This document shows positions 1 to 8,211 of a stretch of DNA of 64,000 nt, in pieces; position 1 is the stretch's first letter, and the number at the start of each line of letters is the position of its first letter. This stretch comes from Ignavibacteriota bacterium (GTDB lineage: Bacteria > Bacteroidota > Ignavibacteria > UBA10030 > SZUA-254). A program made the translations under genes and the position numbers. Location of the stretch: positions 1 to 64,000 of the forward strand of contig JANYJZ010000033.1 of assembly GCA_025358305.1 (NCBI GenBank), in the 5' to 3' direction. The notes under the pieces are model-generated. The model was not told the DNA's origin and ran no database searches. It saw only the letters and a list, made by a program, of their open reading frames with translations.

Positions 1-26
1 ACGCGGTCTAGTTCTTCGTGGCTCAT
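1..26 (-). CDS. Start of an unidentified gene, cut by the window edge
   Basis: Only the first eight codons are present, reading MSHEELDR on the minus strand. An AGGAG ribosome binding site lies a few bases upstream of the ATG, which supports a true start. It points the same way as the polyketide synthase and methyltransferase genes, but a gap of about 155 bp separates them, so co-transcription is uncertain. Too little sequence is available to assign a function. Confidence 0.5.
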
Positions 27-181
27 TGTCAGTACTCCTGCGGCCATCCTCGGGATCCTTCATTGAAAGTGAGTCCCTAAGATGCCAAATACTGACATTT
101 CTATTAAGTCGAGAACATGACACTCTTATTAAGTTATTACACGGGCGAGAGAGAGAACTCAGGAGCGGAAAACTCGGGGGA

Positions 182-997
182 TCAGGAGACCCGCTGCCGC
201 TCGAGGACGACGTTCAACCGGAACATCGGCGACCGGGAGACCGTCACCGGCCGGACGCCTGCGGCGACGGCCATGGCGGCGAGTTCCGCACGCGTGAACG
301 CCGCAAAAAGGGAGGCGATGGCGTCCGTTCGCGTCATGATGTTCGTCGTCGTGACCCGAGTGTAGATCCACGCGGCCGCAAGCGCTAGGTAACTCCGGGA
401 AAGGTCGTTGAGGACGAATCCGACCCGGGAGAGTCGGTCCATCTCTTGGAGGAGGACGACCACCTCTCCCTCTGTAAAATGATGTGCGGTGAGGGAACAG
501 AGCGTGACGTCAAAACTCCGCTCGGCATACGAGAGCGCACGGAGATCGCCACGTTCGACTCGAATCTCAGGGAACGCTTCGGTCTGGCGCCGGGCCTCCG
601 ACAGGACGGCCTCGTTATTGTCGAGCGCCGTGAGCGAGACGGGCCGCCCGAGTGTGCGGCAGAATTCGACGAGAGCGATCGCCTGGTCGCCAGAACCAGT
701 GCCGAGATCGAGCACTTCCAAGGGCCGGGACGGCTCCGAGGAGAGGATCAGGGGGAGGAGAGCCTTTCGGACGGAGGAAAGCCCTCCAAAGTACCGGTTG
801 ATCTTCCGCAAGTTCCTGAGCTCGCCCCGGAGCAGTTCAGGATCGGCGTCCGGCAGATCGATCATCTCCGGTGCCGAAGGGTCGAACCTGCGAGGCGGGA
901 CGAGGAGCCGTGCAGTAACGCGGGCAAAGAGACCTTGCGCACGCTTCCCCGTCTCGAGTCGGGCTCCGCCCCTCACGACGCTCGCGCCTCTTACCAC
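182..997 (-). CDS. Class I SAM-dependent methyltransferase next to a type III PKS
   Basis: A 271-residue protein with a Rossmann SAM-binding motif (VLDLGTGSGD, residues about 95-104) and an acidic residue ending the second strand (TALDNNEAV). The region around LRNLRKINRYFGG just before the motif resembles methyltransferases commonly encoded beside bacterial type III polyketide synthases. The GTG start overlaps the end of the synthase gene by 7 bp, so the two are translationally coupled. The likely role, inferred from context, is O- or C-methylation of the polyketide product, such as an alkylpyrone or alkylresorcinol. The substrate cannot be read from sequence. The first 40 residues are poorly conserved-looking, so a later start is possible. 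Confidence 0.8.
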   Translation of the reverse strand: MVRGASVVRGGARLETGKRAQGLFARVTARLLVPPRRFDPSAPEMIDLPDADPELLRGELRNLRKINRYFGGLSSVRKALLPLILSSEPSRPLEVLDLGTGSGDQAIALVEFCRTLGRPVSLTALDNNEAVLSEARRQTEAFPEIRVERGDLRALSYAERSFDVTLCSLTAHHFTEGEVVVLLQEMDRLSRVGFVLNDLSRSYLALAAAWIYTRVTTTNIMTRTDAIASLFAAFTRAELAAMAVAAGVRPVTVSRSPMFRLNVVLERQRVS

Positions 998-2070
998 GAG
1001 ATGAGCGCGGCTTCGGCAGCCAGGCCGGGCCCAAGGGCGAGCATAACGCCGAGTTCGCCGGACCGAGGTGCACCCGCGCGGCTGTCGTTCAATACCTCCT
1101 GCAGGACGAACAGGACGGTCGGAGAGGACATGTTGCCATGGTTCTTGAGAACGGTGCGGCTATGGAGGATCTGAGCGTCGGAGAGTCCGAGATCGGTCTG
1201 AATGGCGTCGATGACGCGCCGGCCCCCGGAGTGGATGACCCACCGCGATATCTGTTCCATCGCGACGCCGTGCGCTTCGAGCAGCTCCCGGATGACCTGG
1301 GCGGCGAGGCCCCCTGCGAGACCCCGGATGTCCTTCGAGAGTATGATGCGGAGTTTGCCCTCGGCATGTTCGAGACCGACGCTGTCGAGGAGGGAAGGTT
1401 CGAGAAGCGTCTGAAATCCCGCGATCCTCGCGATGGGCGACGCGTCCGACATGCCGACGACGACCGCCGCGGCCCCGTCGGCGCAGATGGCGTTCCCCAC
1501 CATCGTCTCGAGGGAATCATCGAAGCAGTAGCACGCGGAGCAGATCTCGACCGTGAGCACGAGGGCCTTCTTTCCGGGGTGCGCCTTGACGAAGTCGTAC
1601 GCCCGCTGGAGCGCGGGCATCGCGCCCGCGCATCCCATGCCGACCAGGTCGGCGCGCTGGATGTCGTTCCGAAAGCCCAGTTCCTTGCCGAGGATCGGGC
1701 AGAGCCCGGGGCAGAGATACCCCGTACAGGTCGCAACGACGAGGAAGTCGATATCGGTCGCACGAAGCGACCCGGCGGTCAGACAGGCGGTGATCGCCTC
1801 TTTCCCGATCTCCACCGCTCCCTTGCGGAACCGGGCGTTGAGTTCCCCGGAGCTTTCCTGGCCCGTGAAGCTCTCCCTGGAGAGGTAGAGATGCCGGAAG
1901 TCAATGTCCGAGTTCATGAAAAGCTGCTCGATCCGGGGATTGCGGTAGGGCTCCGCGCACGAGCAGATCATCTGGTAGATCTCTTCCTGGGAATACCTCC
2001 CTGACGGCAGCGCCGTGCCGATCGACAAGATCGCCGGCTGGAGACGCTCTTCGTCGCGTGACAACTTCAT
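991..2070 (-). CDS. Type III polyketide synthase (chalcone/stilbene synthase family)
   Basis: A 359-residue enzyme with the complete Cys-His-Asn triad of the family: C147 in GMGCAGA, H280 in WVIHSGG and N313 in HGNMSSP, plus the C-terminal GPGLAAE loop. Such enzymes condense malonyl-CoA onto acyl-CoA starters to make alkylpyrones or alkylresorcinols. The chosen ATG is preceded by AAGGGG at good spacing and gives the normal family length. The frame stays open upstream to another ATG at 2250 that has its own AAGGAGG and lies just after the promoter, so a 419-residue form is possible, although the extra 60 residues do not look like this family. It is followed by the methyltransferase gene with a 7-bp overlap. 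Confidence 0.92.
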   Translation of the reverse strand: MKLSRDEERLQPAILSIGTALPSGRYSQEEIYQMICSCAEPYRNPRIEQLFMNSDIDFRHLYLSRESFTGQESSGELNARFRKGAVEIGKEAITACLTAGSLRATDIDFLVVATCTGYLCPGLCPILGKELGFRNDIQRADLVGMGCAGAMPALQRAYDFVKAHPGKKALVLTVEICSACYCFDDSLETMVGNAICADGAAAVVVGMSDASPIARIAGFQTLLEPSLLDSVGLEHAEGKLRIILSKDIRGLAGGLAAQVIRELLEAHGVAMEQISRWVIHSGGRRVIDAIQTDLGLSDAQILHSRTVLKNHGNMSSPTVLFVLQEVLNDSRAGAPRSGELGVMLALGPGLAAEAALISW

Positions 2071-2261
2071 GTTGGACCCCTTTTGCTCATGGTGTGCACT
2101 CAGATCGAACGCGGGCCGCGGACAGAGGCGTCCTTTGAAGACCGGACCCCTGCCGCCATATGCCATTTGCCGCTGTATCGGTGAATCGCCTTTGTGAGAC
2201 ACGCCGTCCGCACGCACATATCGCCCCTTCTCGAGGAGAGTGGCTGCCATCAGCCTCCTTC

Positions 2262-2290
2262 ATGTTACAGAATTGGGGGTGGATTGTCAA
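2262..2290 (-). promoter_or_regulatory. Sigma-70-like promoter of the polyketide synthase operon
   Basis: Minus-strand TTGACA (2285-2290), 17-bp spacer and TAACAT (2262-2267). The predicted transcript starts near 2255, about 185 nt before the preferred synthase ATG and 5 nt before the alternative ATG at 2250. Confidence 0.7.
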
Positions 2291-2404
2291 GCAATGTTCA
2301 CCCCCACCGCCCGACCGCCGCAGCGCTCGAAATGCCTTTCGCAGGCCCGTCAGAAGCAAAATTCAGCACGAGCACGCTTTCCTCAATTTCAGACTTCCAA
2401 GCCC

Positions 2405-2432
2405 TTGACTTTTCAGAAATTATGCGTAGATT
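2405..2432 (+). promoter_or_regulatory. Candidate promoter for the 53-residue membrane protein gene
   Basis: Plus-strand TTGACT (2405-2410), 16-bp spacer and TAGATT (2427-2432), about 100 nt upstream of the small gene at 2542. Supported by motif match only. Confidence 0.4.
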
Positions 2433-2541
2433 ACAGATGTAGTACCCCGCTTCACCAGCGTATCTCCAACACCAGAATTCTCGTTTACGCACCACTCAGC
2501 GCTACGCTGAGCTTTCTCACATCTATCTTCTAGATACTACT

Positions 2542-2703
2542 ATGTTCCGGGTTCTCCGCCGCGACGAGGATACGCCTGCTGCTGTGCCAGCGAAGTCCAA
2601 AGCTGCGCAAGTGAAGTTCCAGAGCTTTTGGGTCCTCGTTGGATTCACGTTCTGGTTCGGCTTCTATCTCGGCGCGCTCATCATGCACGCCGCTGCAAAG
2701 TAA
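2542..2703 (+). CDS. Small single-pass membrane protein, 53 residues
   Basis: The frame encodes a charged N-terminal stretch (MFRVLRRDEDTPAAVPAKSK) followed by one strongly hydrophobic, aromatic-rich segment at about residues 28-50 (FWVLVGFTFWFGFYLGALIM), ending HAAAK. This layout suggests a cytoplasmic N-terminus and one membrane helix. There is a candidate promoter upstream and a terminator just after the stop, so it sits in its own transcription unit. No Shine-Dalgarno sequence is visible. I do not recognise the family, and no function is offered. Confidence 0.55.
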   Translation: MFRVLRRDEDTPAAVPAKSKAAQVKFQSFWVLVGFTFWFGFYLGALIMHAAAK

Positions 2704-2714
2704 CAGACGAGAGC

Positions 2715-2749
2715 AAAAAAAAGCCCTGCCGTTCCCGGCAGAGCTTTTC
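2715..2749. terminator. Rho-independent terminator, probably bidirectional
   Basis: A stem of AAAAGC-CTGCCG against CGGCAG-GCTTTT with one mismatch and a TTCC loop. It carries eight T on the minus strand, where it ends the subtilase gene, and four T on the plus strand, where it can end the small membrane-protein gene. Confidence 0.8.
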
Positions 2750-2771
2750 TTCACACCCCACGTCACTTCCT

Positions 2772-5700
2772 TTACCGCACCAGCAGTAGTTTCTTCGCGT
2801 CACTGAAGCCCGCAGCCCCCGTAGCCGACCGGCTCGCCGCGCGCAATTGGTAGAAATAGACCCCGCTCGCCAGCCCCGAACCGTCGAACCGGACGCGGTG
2901 CGTTCCCGCCGTTTCCTCCTCGTTCACGACCAACGCCGCCACTTCCTGCCCGAGCATATTGACGACCTTCAGCGAGACGACGCTCGCCTCCGGGAGATCG
3001 TACGTGATGATCGTCGACGGATTGAAGGGATTCGGATAATTCTGCCGGAGCGCATACACGCTCGGCAACCCGCGGTCCCCTGCCGGGACGTCGAGGAGCG
3101 TCTTGATGAACGCCCATTTTGCGGCGGCCGCGTCGGCGTTCGATTGCAGGTCCGAGAGTCCGTCGCCGCCAGCGAGCGCGAAGGCGAGCATCTGCGTCCC
3201 CCCGGCCGGTATGTCGAACGGCCCGGACGAGACCACGAAATGCACGTCACCAAGCGTGGTATCGGTGACGACGCCCCCGCTCAGCCATGCGAATTTCGAC
3301 GCCCGAGAAAGGTCGATCGTCGTGGAGTTCACGAGCCCCCGAAACCCCGCCGTCCCTTCGAGGACCCGTACGCCGGAGTAGGTCGTCAGGCCCGTCGTAT
3401 CATACCAGGCGTAGCCGAGGTTGCGCGAGCCGTCGTACCACGTGTGGTTGAAGTTGTACGCATCGGATCGGTTGTTCGGAGCCTGCATGTCCCAGTCGAG
3501 GAAGAGCCCCGCAAAGACGCCGGTGAGCGCCGTCGCGTTCGTGTTCTTGATGTCGTAGCGCACGATGGCGTAGTCGTCGTCCGGTGCGCTCGGAAACTCG
3601 TACGAGTACATGTTCACCTGGATGCCGAGCTTGTTCGTCGCGACCGCCGGTCCGTCGGTGAAGACCGTGCTCCCGTCCTGGCCGGAGATCGTTCCCGGGG
3701 TCTTCATGTCATAGATGACGCTCGAGCCGAAGTCCACGTCCTGGGCCGCGGTCGGGTTTCGGACGACGTCGACGAGCTTCGCCGGGGAATTCCCCACCAT
3801 GAGCCCTCCCTCGAAGAGCTGGTTTTGGCCGTTGAAGACGAACCCGACCCCCTGGACGTTGTTCGGGAAGTCGTTGAACCCGACCTTCCCGTTGTTCGTG
3901 AGCGTCACGCCGACATTGTTGAGAAAATGCGTGGCGTACGTCGGATTGAAGAAGAGCGAGAATTCGAAATGATCGACGTACGCACCATCGGTGATCGTGA
4001 GGAGGAACGGCACGATCGTGGAGGACGGGATGCCCGGAAGGACGTGGACCTTGAAGGGCGCCGCGCCGTTGTTCGCCGAGGCCATCGTCCCGAGCACACC
4101 GAACGGAAAGGAGCCGGTCGTGACGGTGATGAACGGGTTCGCCGTCGTCAGGGTCGCTGTGGCCGACGACGACGACGCCTGGAGGTAGTTCAGAAGTGTC
4201 ATCGAGATTGAGACATCCTCATTAGGCTCGAACGTCCCGTTGTTGTTCCCCCCGACGGAATCCTTCGCAATGATGTTCGAGATCCGGACCGACGGCGAGG
4301 TGACCGTAAGAGCCCGGTATGCGTTGATGCGTCCTTTGCCGAGCTTGTACTTGTACGAGCTGTTCGCGGTGTAAATATCGTCACAGGTGACGCGGAGCTG
4401 CTCGCCGACCTGCGCCATCGAGAGGGCGGGAAAATACGACTTCACGAGCGCCGCGGCCCCTGCCGTGAGCGGGGTCGCCATCGACGTTCCCGTGATGTAG
4501 GCGTACGTGCTGGGATAATACGTGCTGAGGATCTGCGTCGTTTGGACGAACCCGTCGCCGCCGGGTGCCGAGACGTCGACATGCTCTCCGTAGCTCGAGT
4601 AGGTCGCCTTGAGGTCCGCGTTGATCTGGGTTGCCGCGACGGACATGACATTGTCGTAGCTCGCCGGGTACTGGGGATCGGCCGCGCTGCCGGTGTTTCC
4701 TGCCGCCGCCACGATGAGCGCGCCCTTGCCGGTCGCGTAATTGATGATGTCCTGCTCGAACGACGAGAACCCCGAGCCGCCCCAGCTCAAGCTGATGATG
4801 TTCGCGCCCATGTCGGCCGCGTAGATGATCCCTTCAAATCCGGCCGTGATGAAAGGCGCCCCGCCGGAGCCCCGCAGGTCGTTGTCGGAGGAGGCCTTCA
4901 CGGCGAGGATCTTGCACTTGAACCCGATGCCCGCGATGCCGGTGACGTTGTTCGTTACGGCCGAGGCGAGCCCCGCGGTGTGCGTGCCGTGGCCGTGGCT
5001 CGACCGGATGGGCGACGGGTTGTTGTCCGCGACCGGCGCGTTGAAGTCCGCCCCGCCGAAGTCCCACCCGTGCCAGTCGTCGATCTTGCCGTCGCCGTCG
5101 TCATCGATGCCGTTCGTGCTCTTGTCCCCGCCGAGGCCGTCGGGGCCGGACTCCCCCGGGTTGATCCAGATGTTTGCGGCGAGGTCGGGATGGTCCCACT
5201 GGACGCCAGTATCAACGATGCCGATGACCACATTCGTATCCCCTTGCGAGAGGCTCCAGGCGGAGTCCGCGCGGACCTTCAGGAGATGCCACTGCTGCGA
5301 AAAACTCGTGTCGTTCGGCGTAAAAACGGTGGTTCCGCTTGTCTGGTAGACGAAGCTCGGCTCCGCGTACTCCACTTCGGGGCGCCGAGAGAGCTCTTCG
5401 GCGACCGCGAAGGCATCTATGGGAGAGCCGTACCGGACGACATAGATCGAGGACAGGTCGATCTCGTTCTTCTTCACGGGGACGGAGTGTTCCGGGAACA
5501 TCCGGGAGACGGACTGCGACCCGTACCGGGTCACAAAGGCGTCCAACGACGGCACGCCGAAGGTCTGCGCCGCCTTCGACGAGAGGGCCGATGGCCGGAG
5601 CTTGACGATGACGCGGTCGGGAAGATAGAGGCTCGTCTCGCGCGTCTTTTTCTCGCGTCCGATCTCACCGTTCGGTCCGAGAGGGGCAGGTGAGGCCTTC

Positions 5701-5777
5701 CGCAGAACATTGGAAGGTGCGGTGGAAGCCAGAAGACTGAACAAGACGAGGAAGCTGATGAGGCGGTACGAACGCAT
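2772..5777 (-). CDS. Secreted S8 subtilisin-like protease with T9SS-type C-terminal sorting domain
   Basis: A 1001-residue exported protease. Residues 1-25 form a signal peptide, and about 50-140 resemble an inhibitor/propeptide domain. The S8 catalytic domain spans about 155-455 with D189 (GIVDTGV), H263 (HGTHTAG), oxyanion N361 (AAAGNTG) and S432 (GTSMATP). An acidic insert DDDGDGKIDD at about 225-234 looks like a calcium loop. The middle 450 residues look like beta-sandwich domains. Residues 906-1001 carry QNYPNPFNPSTI and later GVYFYQLRA, the sorting-domain type used in FCB bacteria for type IX secretion or surface anchoring. The likely role is extracellular protein degradation. A terminator follows directly, and the gene appears monocistronic. 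Confidence 0.95.
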   Translation of the reverse strand: MRSYRLISFLVLFSLLASTAPSNVLRKASPAPLGPNGEIGREKKTRETSLYLPDRVIVKLRPSALSSKAAQTFGVPSLDAFVTRYGSQSVSRMFPEHSVPVKKNEIDLSSIYVVRYGSPIDAFAVAEELSRRPEVEYAEPSFVYQTSGTTVFTPNDTSFSQQWHLLKVRADSAWSLSQGDTNVVIGIVDTGVQWDHPDLAANIWINPGESGPDGLGGDKSTNGIDDDGDGKIDDWHGWDFGGADFNAPVADNNPSPIRSSHGHGTHTAGLASAVTNNVTGIAGIGFKCKILAVKASSDNDLRGSGGAPFITAGFEGIIYAADMGANIISLSWGGSGFSSFEQDIINYATGKGALIVAAAGNTGSAADPQYPASYDNVMSVAATQINADLKATYSSYGEHVDVSAPGGDGFVQTTQILSTYYPSTYAYITGTSMATPLTAGAAALVKSYFPALSMAQVGEQLRVTCDDIYTANSSYKYKLGKGRINAYRALTVTSPSVRISNIIAKDSVGGNNNGTFEPNEDVSISMTLLNYLQASSSSATATLTTANPFITVTTGSFPFGVLGTMASANNGAAPFKVHVLPGIPSSTIVPFLLTITDGAYVDHFEFSLFFNPTYATHFLNNVGVTLTNNGKVGFNDFPNNVQGVGFVFNGQNQLFEGGLMVGNSPAKLVDVVRNPTAAQDVDFGSSVIYDMKTPGTISGQDGSTVFTDGPAVATNKLGIQVNMYSYEFPSAPDDDYAIVRYDIKNTNATALTGVFAGLFLDWDMQAPNNRSDAYNFNHTWYDGSRNLGYAWYDTTGLTTYSGVRVLEGTAGFRGLVNSTTIDLSRASKFAWLSGGVVTDTTLGDVHFVVSSGPFDIPAGGTQMLAFALAGGDGLSDLQSNADAAAAKWAFIKTLLDVPAGDRGLPSVYALRQNYPNPFNPSTIITYDLPEASVVSLKVVNMLGQEVAALVVNEEETAGTHRVRFDGSGLASGVYFYQLRAASRSATGAAGFSDAKKLLLVR

Positions 5778-5849
5778 GCGTTTCTCCGGAATGTACCTAG
5801 GGGACAGGGAACTCCTAATAAGGTAAAGAGTTTTCCCGAAAGTACCAAA

Positions 5850-6431
5850 TCAAATGCGGTACAGACCCTTCTGGCGGATGTATTCCTCGATGGTGCGGGG
5901 GACAAGGTAGCGGATCGATCTACCCAATTTGACGCGGCGGCGGATATCCGTTCCGGAAACGCCGATTTGCGGGACGTTCACATGCTTCGCGAGGCGGGAG
6001 AGCTCGCTCTTTGCCCCCTGAACGGCGTACCCGGGCCGGTTCATGACGACGAGTTCCGCCCGGTCGACGATCTCATTCGGAGATTTCCAGGTCTGGAACT
6101 CGATGAGGTTGTCCGCCCCGATGATGAGGGAAAGCGTGGCCCGGGGGTAGAGGGCCGAAAGGCTCTTGAGCGTATCAACGGTGTAGGAGATGCCCCCGCG
6201 GTTCGTTTCGATGTCCGAGACCTCAAAATCCGGGTTCCCCTCCACTCCGAGCCGAGCCATCTGGAGGCGGTCGGAGGCCGGCGCGAGCGAAGGATCGCTC
6301 TTGTTGGGGGGATTCGCCGAGGGGATGAACAGGAGACGGTCGAACTGGAGCTGCTCGCGGACGCTCTCAATGACGATGAGATGGCCGATGTGCATCGGAT
6401 TGAACGTCCCGCCGTAGATGCCGATCCTCAT
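5850..6431 (-). CDS. nadD: Nicotinate-nucleotide adenylyltransferase
   Basis: A 193-residue cytoplasmic enzyme that adenylates nicotinate mononucleotide to deamido-NAD in NAD synthesis. The nucleotidyltransferase signature GGTFNPMHIGHL is at residues 8-19, and the second motif SGTDIRRRV is near the C-terminus. Length and motif spacing are normal for the family. The start overlaps the end of the preceding DUF2064-like gene by 4 bp, so the two are translationally coupled. Confidence 0.95.
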   Translation of the reverse strand: MRIGIYGGTFNPMHIGHLIVIESVREQLQFDRLLFIPSANPPNKSDPSLAPASDRLQMARLGVEGNPDFEVSDIETNRGGISYTVDTLKSLSALYPRATLSLIIGADNLIEFQTWKSPNEIVDRAELVVMNRPGYAVQGAKSELSRLAKHVNVPQIGVSGTDIRRRVKLGRSIRYLVPRTIEEYIRQKGLYRI

Positions 6432-7141
6432 CGCGAGGCCTTTCGCGTCTTGTACTTCTTCTCGAAGGCCTTGAACATCTCGTACGTCCTGCGGGGGAAC
6501 TCCCCGTTGCGCTCCGCTACCCCCTCAAGCTCCTCGCGAAAGCGGGCGAGATTCGCGCCGGAATCGAGGAGGTACATCGCGCGCTGGGGAACGATGAGCG
6601 TCTCAAGCGTGCAGAGCCGCTCCAAGAGGAGGTGCGGCTTCACGAGCGAGTCCCCCCCTTCGTCGTCGAAGATCCAGCTGTGGTTCGCCTTCATGCCGAT
6701 CGACGCACACCTGCCGTCGACGCTCGGGCCGAAGACGACGCAGTCGTCCTCCTGGCCGAGCTGATCGAGCATACGGCGGATCCGCAAGGGGATGCCGACG
6801 GGATTGTTCTCTAGGAGCACGAGGACCTTGTGGTAATGCTCGCCGAAGGCGCTCTCGACCGCATGCTCCACCTCCTGGGCGAAGGGCTTTTCCAAAAGAT
6901 CACAGCACCGGACGCGCGATGTGAACGGCGCGATGAACTCGTCGGCGAACTCCTTCTCGTTCCGAAAGAGAAGCACGTCCAGCTCGGCGAGCTGGCAGAC
7001 GTTCTGGATCGTGTCGCCGAGCAATGCAGTGAACAACGCGTCGAGGTCGTCCCACGCAAGCGAAGCGAACGGCTCCACGGGGCTCCGGCGGGCGATCTGC
7101 GGCGTACGGGCGAAAATGACGACGGCGGTGTTTTGACGCAT
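6428..7141 (-). CDS. DUF2064-like nucleotide-diphospho-sugar transferase fold protein
   Basis: A 237-residue protein from the ATG at 7141; the frame is open further upstream but the added residues look random. The opening TAVVIFARTP and the central block with NNPVGIP, VVFGPSVDGRCASIG resemble the DUF2064 family (GT-A fold, rSAM/selenodomain-associated transferase 1). In that family the corresponding positions read roughly GxDxP and GPxxDGGYxLIG. Here the final motif is altered (DGRCASIG), so catalytic competence is uncertain. It is the first gene of a two-gene unit with nadD and has a clear promoter 27 nt upstream. The function is unknown. Confidence 0.6.
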   Translation of the reverse strand: MRQNTAVVIFARTPQIARRSPVEPFASLAWDDLDALFTALLGDTIQNVCQLAELDVLLFRNEKEFADEFIAPFTSRVRCCDLLEKPFAQEVEHAVESAFGEHYHKVLVLLENNPVGIPLRIRRMLDQLGQEDDCVVFGPSVDGRCASIGMKANHSWIFDDEGGDSLVKPHLLLERLCTLETLIVPQRAMYLLDSGANLARFREELEGVAERNGEFPRRTYEMFKAFEKKYKTRKASR

Positions 7142-7174
7142 GGTCCTGCAATAAAAGTAGGTTCTTTGGCGCGT

Positions 7175-7203
7175 ATAATATAAGGAAAAAAAACTCCTTT
7201 CAA
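7175..7203 (-). promoter_or_regulatory. Sigma-70-like promoter of the DUF2064-nadD unit
   Basis: Minus-strand TTGAAA (7198-7203), 17-bp spacer and TATTAT (7175-7180). The predicted leader is 27 nt, with AGGA just before the ATG at 7141. Confidence 0.65.
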
Positions 7204-7209
7204 CATCCC

Positions 7210-8211
7210 CTACCAGAGGGCGCCGAAACTCCCGAACCGTGCGCACCCCCGGAGGAGCGCACCGAAGTAGACGAACGGCAGCCTGAGCAAGACCGGCAGG
7301 TTAGAGAGATGCGGGGTGCGCCGTTCATACCGGTACCAGAGCGCCGCGAAGCTCGCGGCGGCCACCGCGAGCGACGTCCCCGCAACGCCGAACGAACCGA
7401 GGATGCCCCCGGCGCAGCATGCGCCGAGGCCCGCGATATATACCGCGCAGAGATAATGGAACGGCCTCCGAATGGTGACGCCGGCGAGCCGCTTCACCTC
7501 GATCATGGACCGATAGAGCTGCGGATGCTCCCGGTAGAGGAGCGCGTCGAAGTAGTACCGGCGGGCGTGACGGAGAAAGTCGGACCCCGAACGGTAAAGC
7601 GCGGGATGCGTCACCAAGACGTCGTCGGCGAACAGGACGCGCTTTCCGGACTCAAGGAGCCGGAACCCGAAGTCGGCATCCTCACGGAAGTAGAGCTTCG
7701 TTGCCGCGTCAAAGTACTCCGGCCGGTAGCCGCCGACGGATAGGAACTCAACGGCGCGGACGAACCAGTTGCACGGCACGAACCCCAGCTGCCGGCCCGT
7801 TTCCAGGAGCCGGAGGTCGTCGGACGCCTCGCCGAGGAGCGTCCTGCCTTCGACCGCGCTGACCGAACCGTCGGCGAAGTAGCCTTCGGCGCGCTCGAGC
7901 CACCGTGCGTCGATCCGGACGTCGTCCTCGGTGAACGCGAGGATGCTCCCCGCGGCGCTGCGCGCCCCGAGGTTGCGAGCACTGCCCGGCCCTTGCTGCG
8001 CTTGCCGAAGGAACGTGATGCGGGGCCCGAGCCCGCCCGAGGCGGCGCGGACCGCCGCTTCGGTCCCGTCCGTCGATCCGTCGTCGACGACGATGACCTC
8101 GAAGCGCCCAGCATCAAGCGACTGCAGACCGAGGGAGCAGAGGCATTCAACGAGCGTCTCCTTCCGGTTGAATGTCGGTATGATGACGGAAAAAAGCGGC
8201 GTACCGGTCAT
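7210..8211 (-). CDS. Family 2 glycosyltransferase with C-terminal membrane segments
   Basis: A 333-residue protein. The GT2 domain fills about residues 1-230, with VIIPTFNRKE, VVDDGSTDGT and the DxD-like FTEDDV, then FREDADFGFRL, the usual acceptor-side acidic motif. The C-terminal 80 residues contain two hydrophobic segments (near CAVYIAGLGACCAGG and AVAAASFAALW), so the enzyme is probably anchored at the inner face of the membrane. The ATG at 8211 overlaps the stop of the fused glycosyltransferase gene by 4 bp and is better than the upstream in-frame starts. It is the last gene of the polysaccharide operon. Confidence 0.88.
   Translation of the reverse strand: MTGTPLFSVIIPTFNRKETLVECLCSLGLQSLDAGRFEVIVVDDGSTDGTEAAVRAASGGLGPRITFLRQAQQGPGSARNLGARSAAGSILAFTEDDVRIDARWLERAEGYFADGSVSAVEGRTLLGEASDDLRLLETGRQLGFVPCNWFVRAVEFLSVGGYRPEYFDAATKLYFREDADFGFRLLESGKRVLFADDVLVTHPALYRSGSDFLRHARRYYFDALLYREHPQLYRSMIEVKRLAGVTIRRPFHYLCAVYIAGLGACCAGGILGSFGVAGTSLAVAAASFAALWYRYERRTPHLSNLPVLLRLPFVYFGALLRGCARFGSFGALW

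Larger units (their letters stand above)
2071..2541. other. Intergenic region with divergent promoters
   Basis: About 470 bp between the polyketide synthase and a tiny membrane-protein gene. It holds a leftward promoter (2262-2290) and a rightward promoter candidate (2405-2432). Several open frames cross it, but none resembles a protein family or shows a convincing start. The part from 2071 to 2250 is open in frame with the synthase and is either a long leader or an N-terminal extension. Confidence 0.6.

Noticed and set aside
2194-2533. Overlapping plus-strand open frames upstream of the small membrane gene
   Set aside because: They overlap each other, lack starts with ribosome sites and cross two promoters.
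4542-5693. 383-codon plus-strand open frame opposite the subtilase
   Set aside because: Antisense shadow of the catalytic domain.
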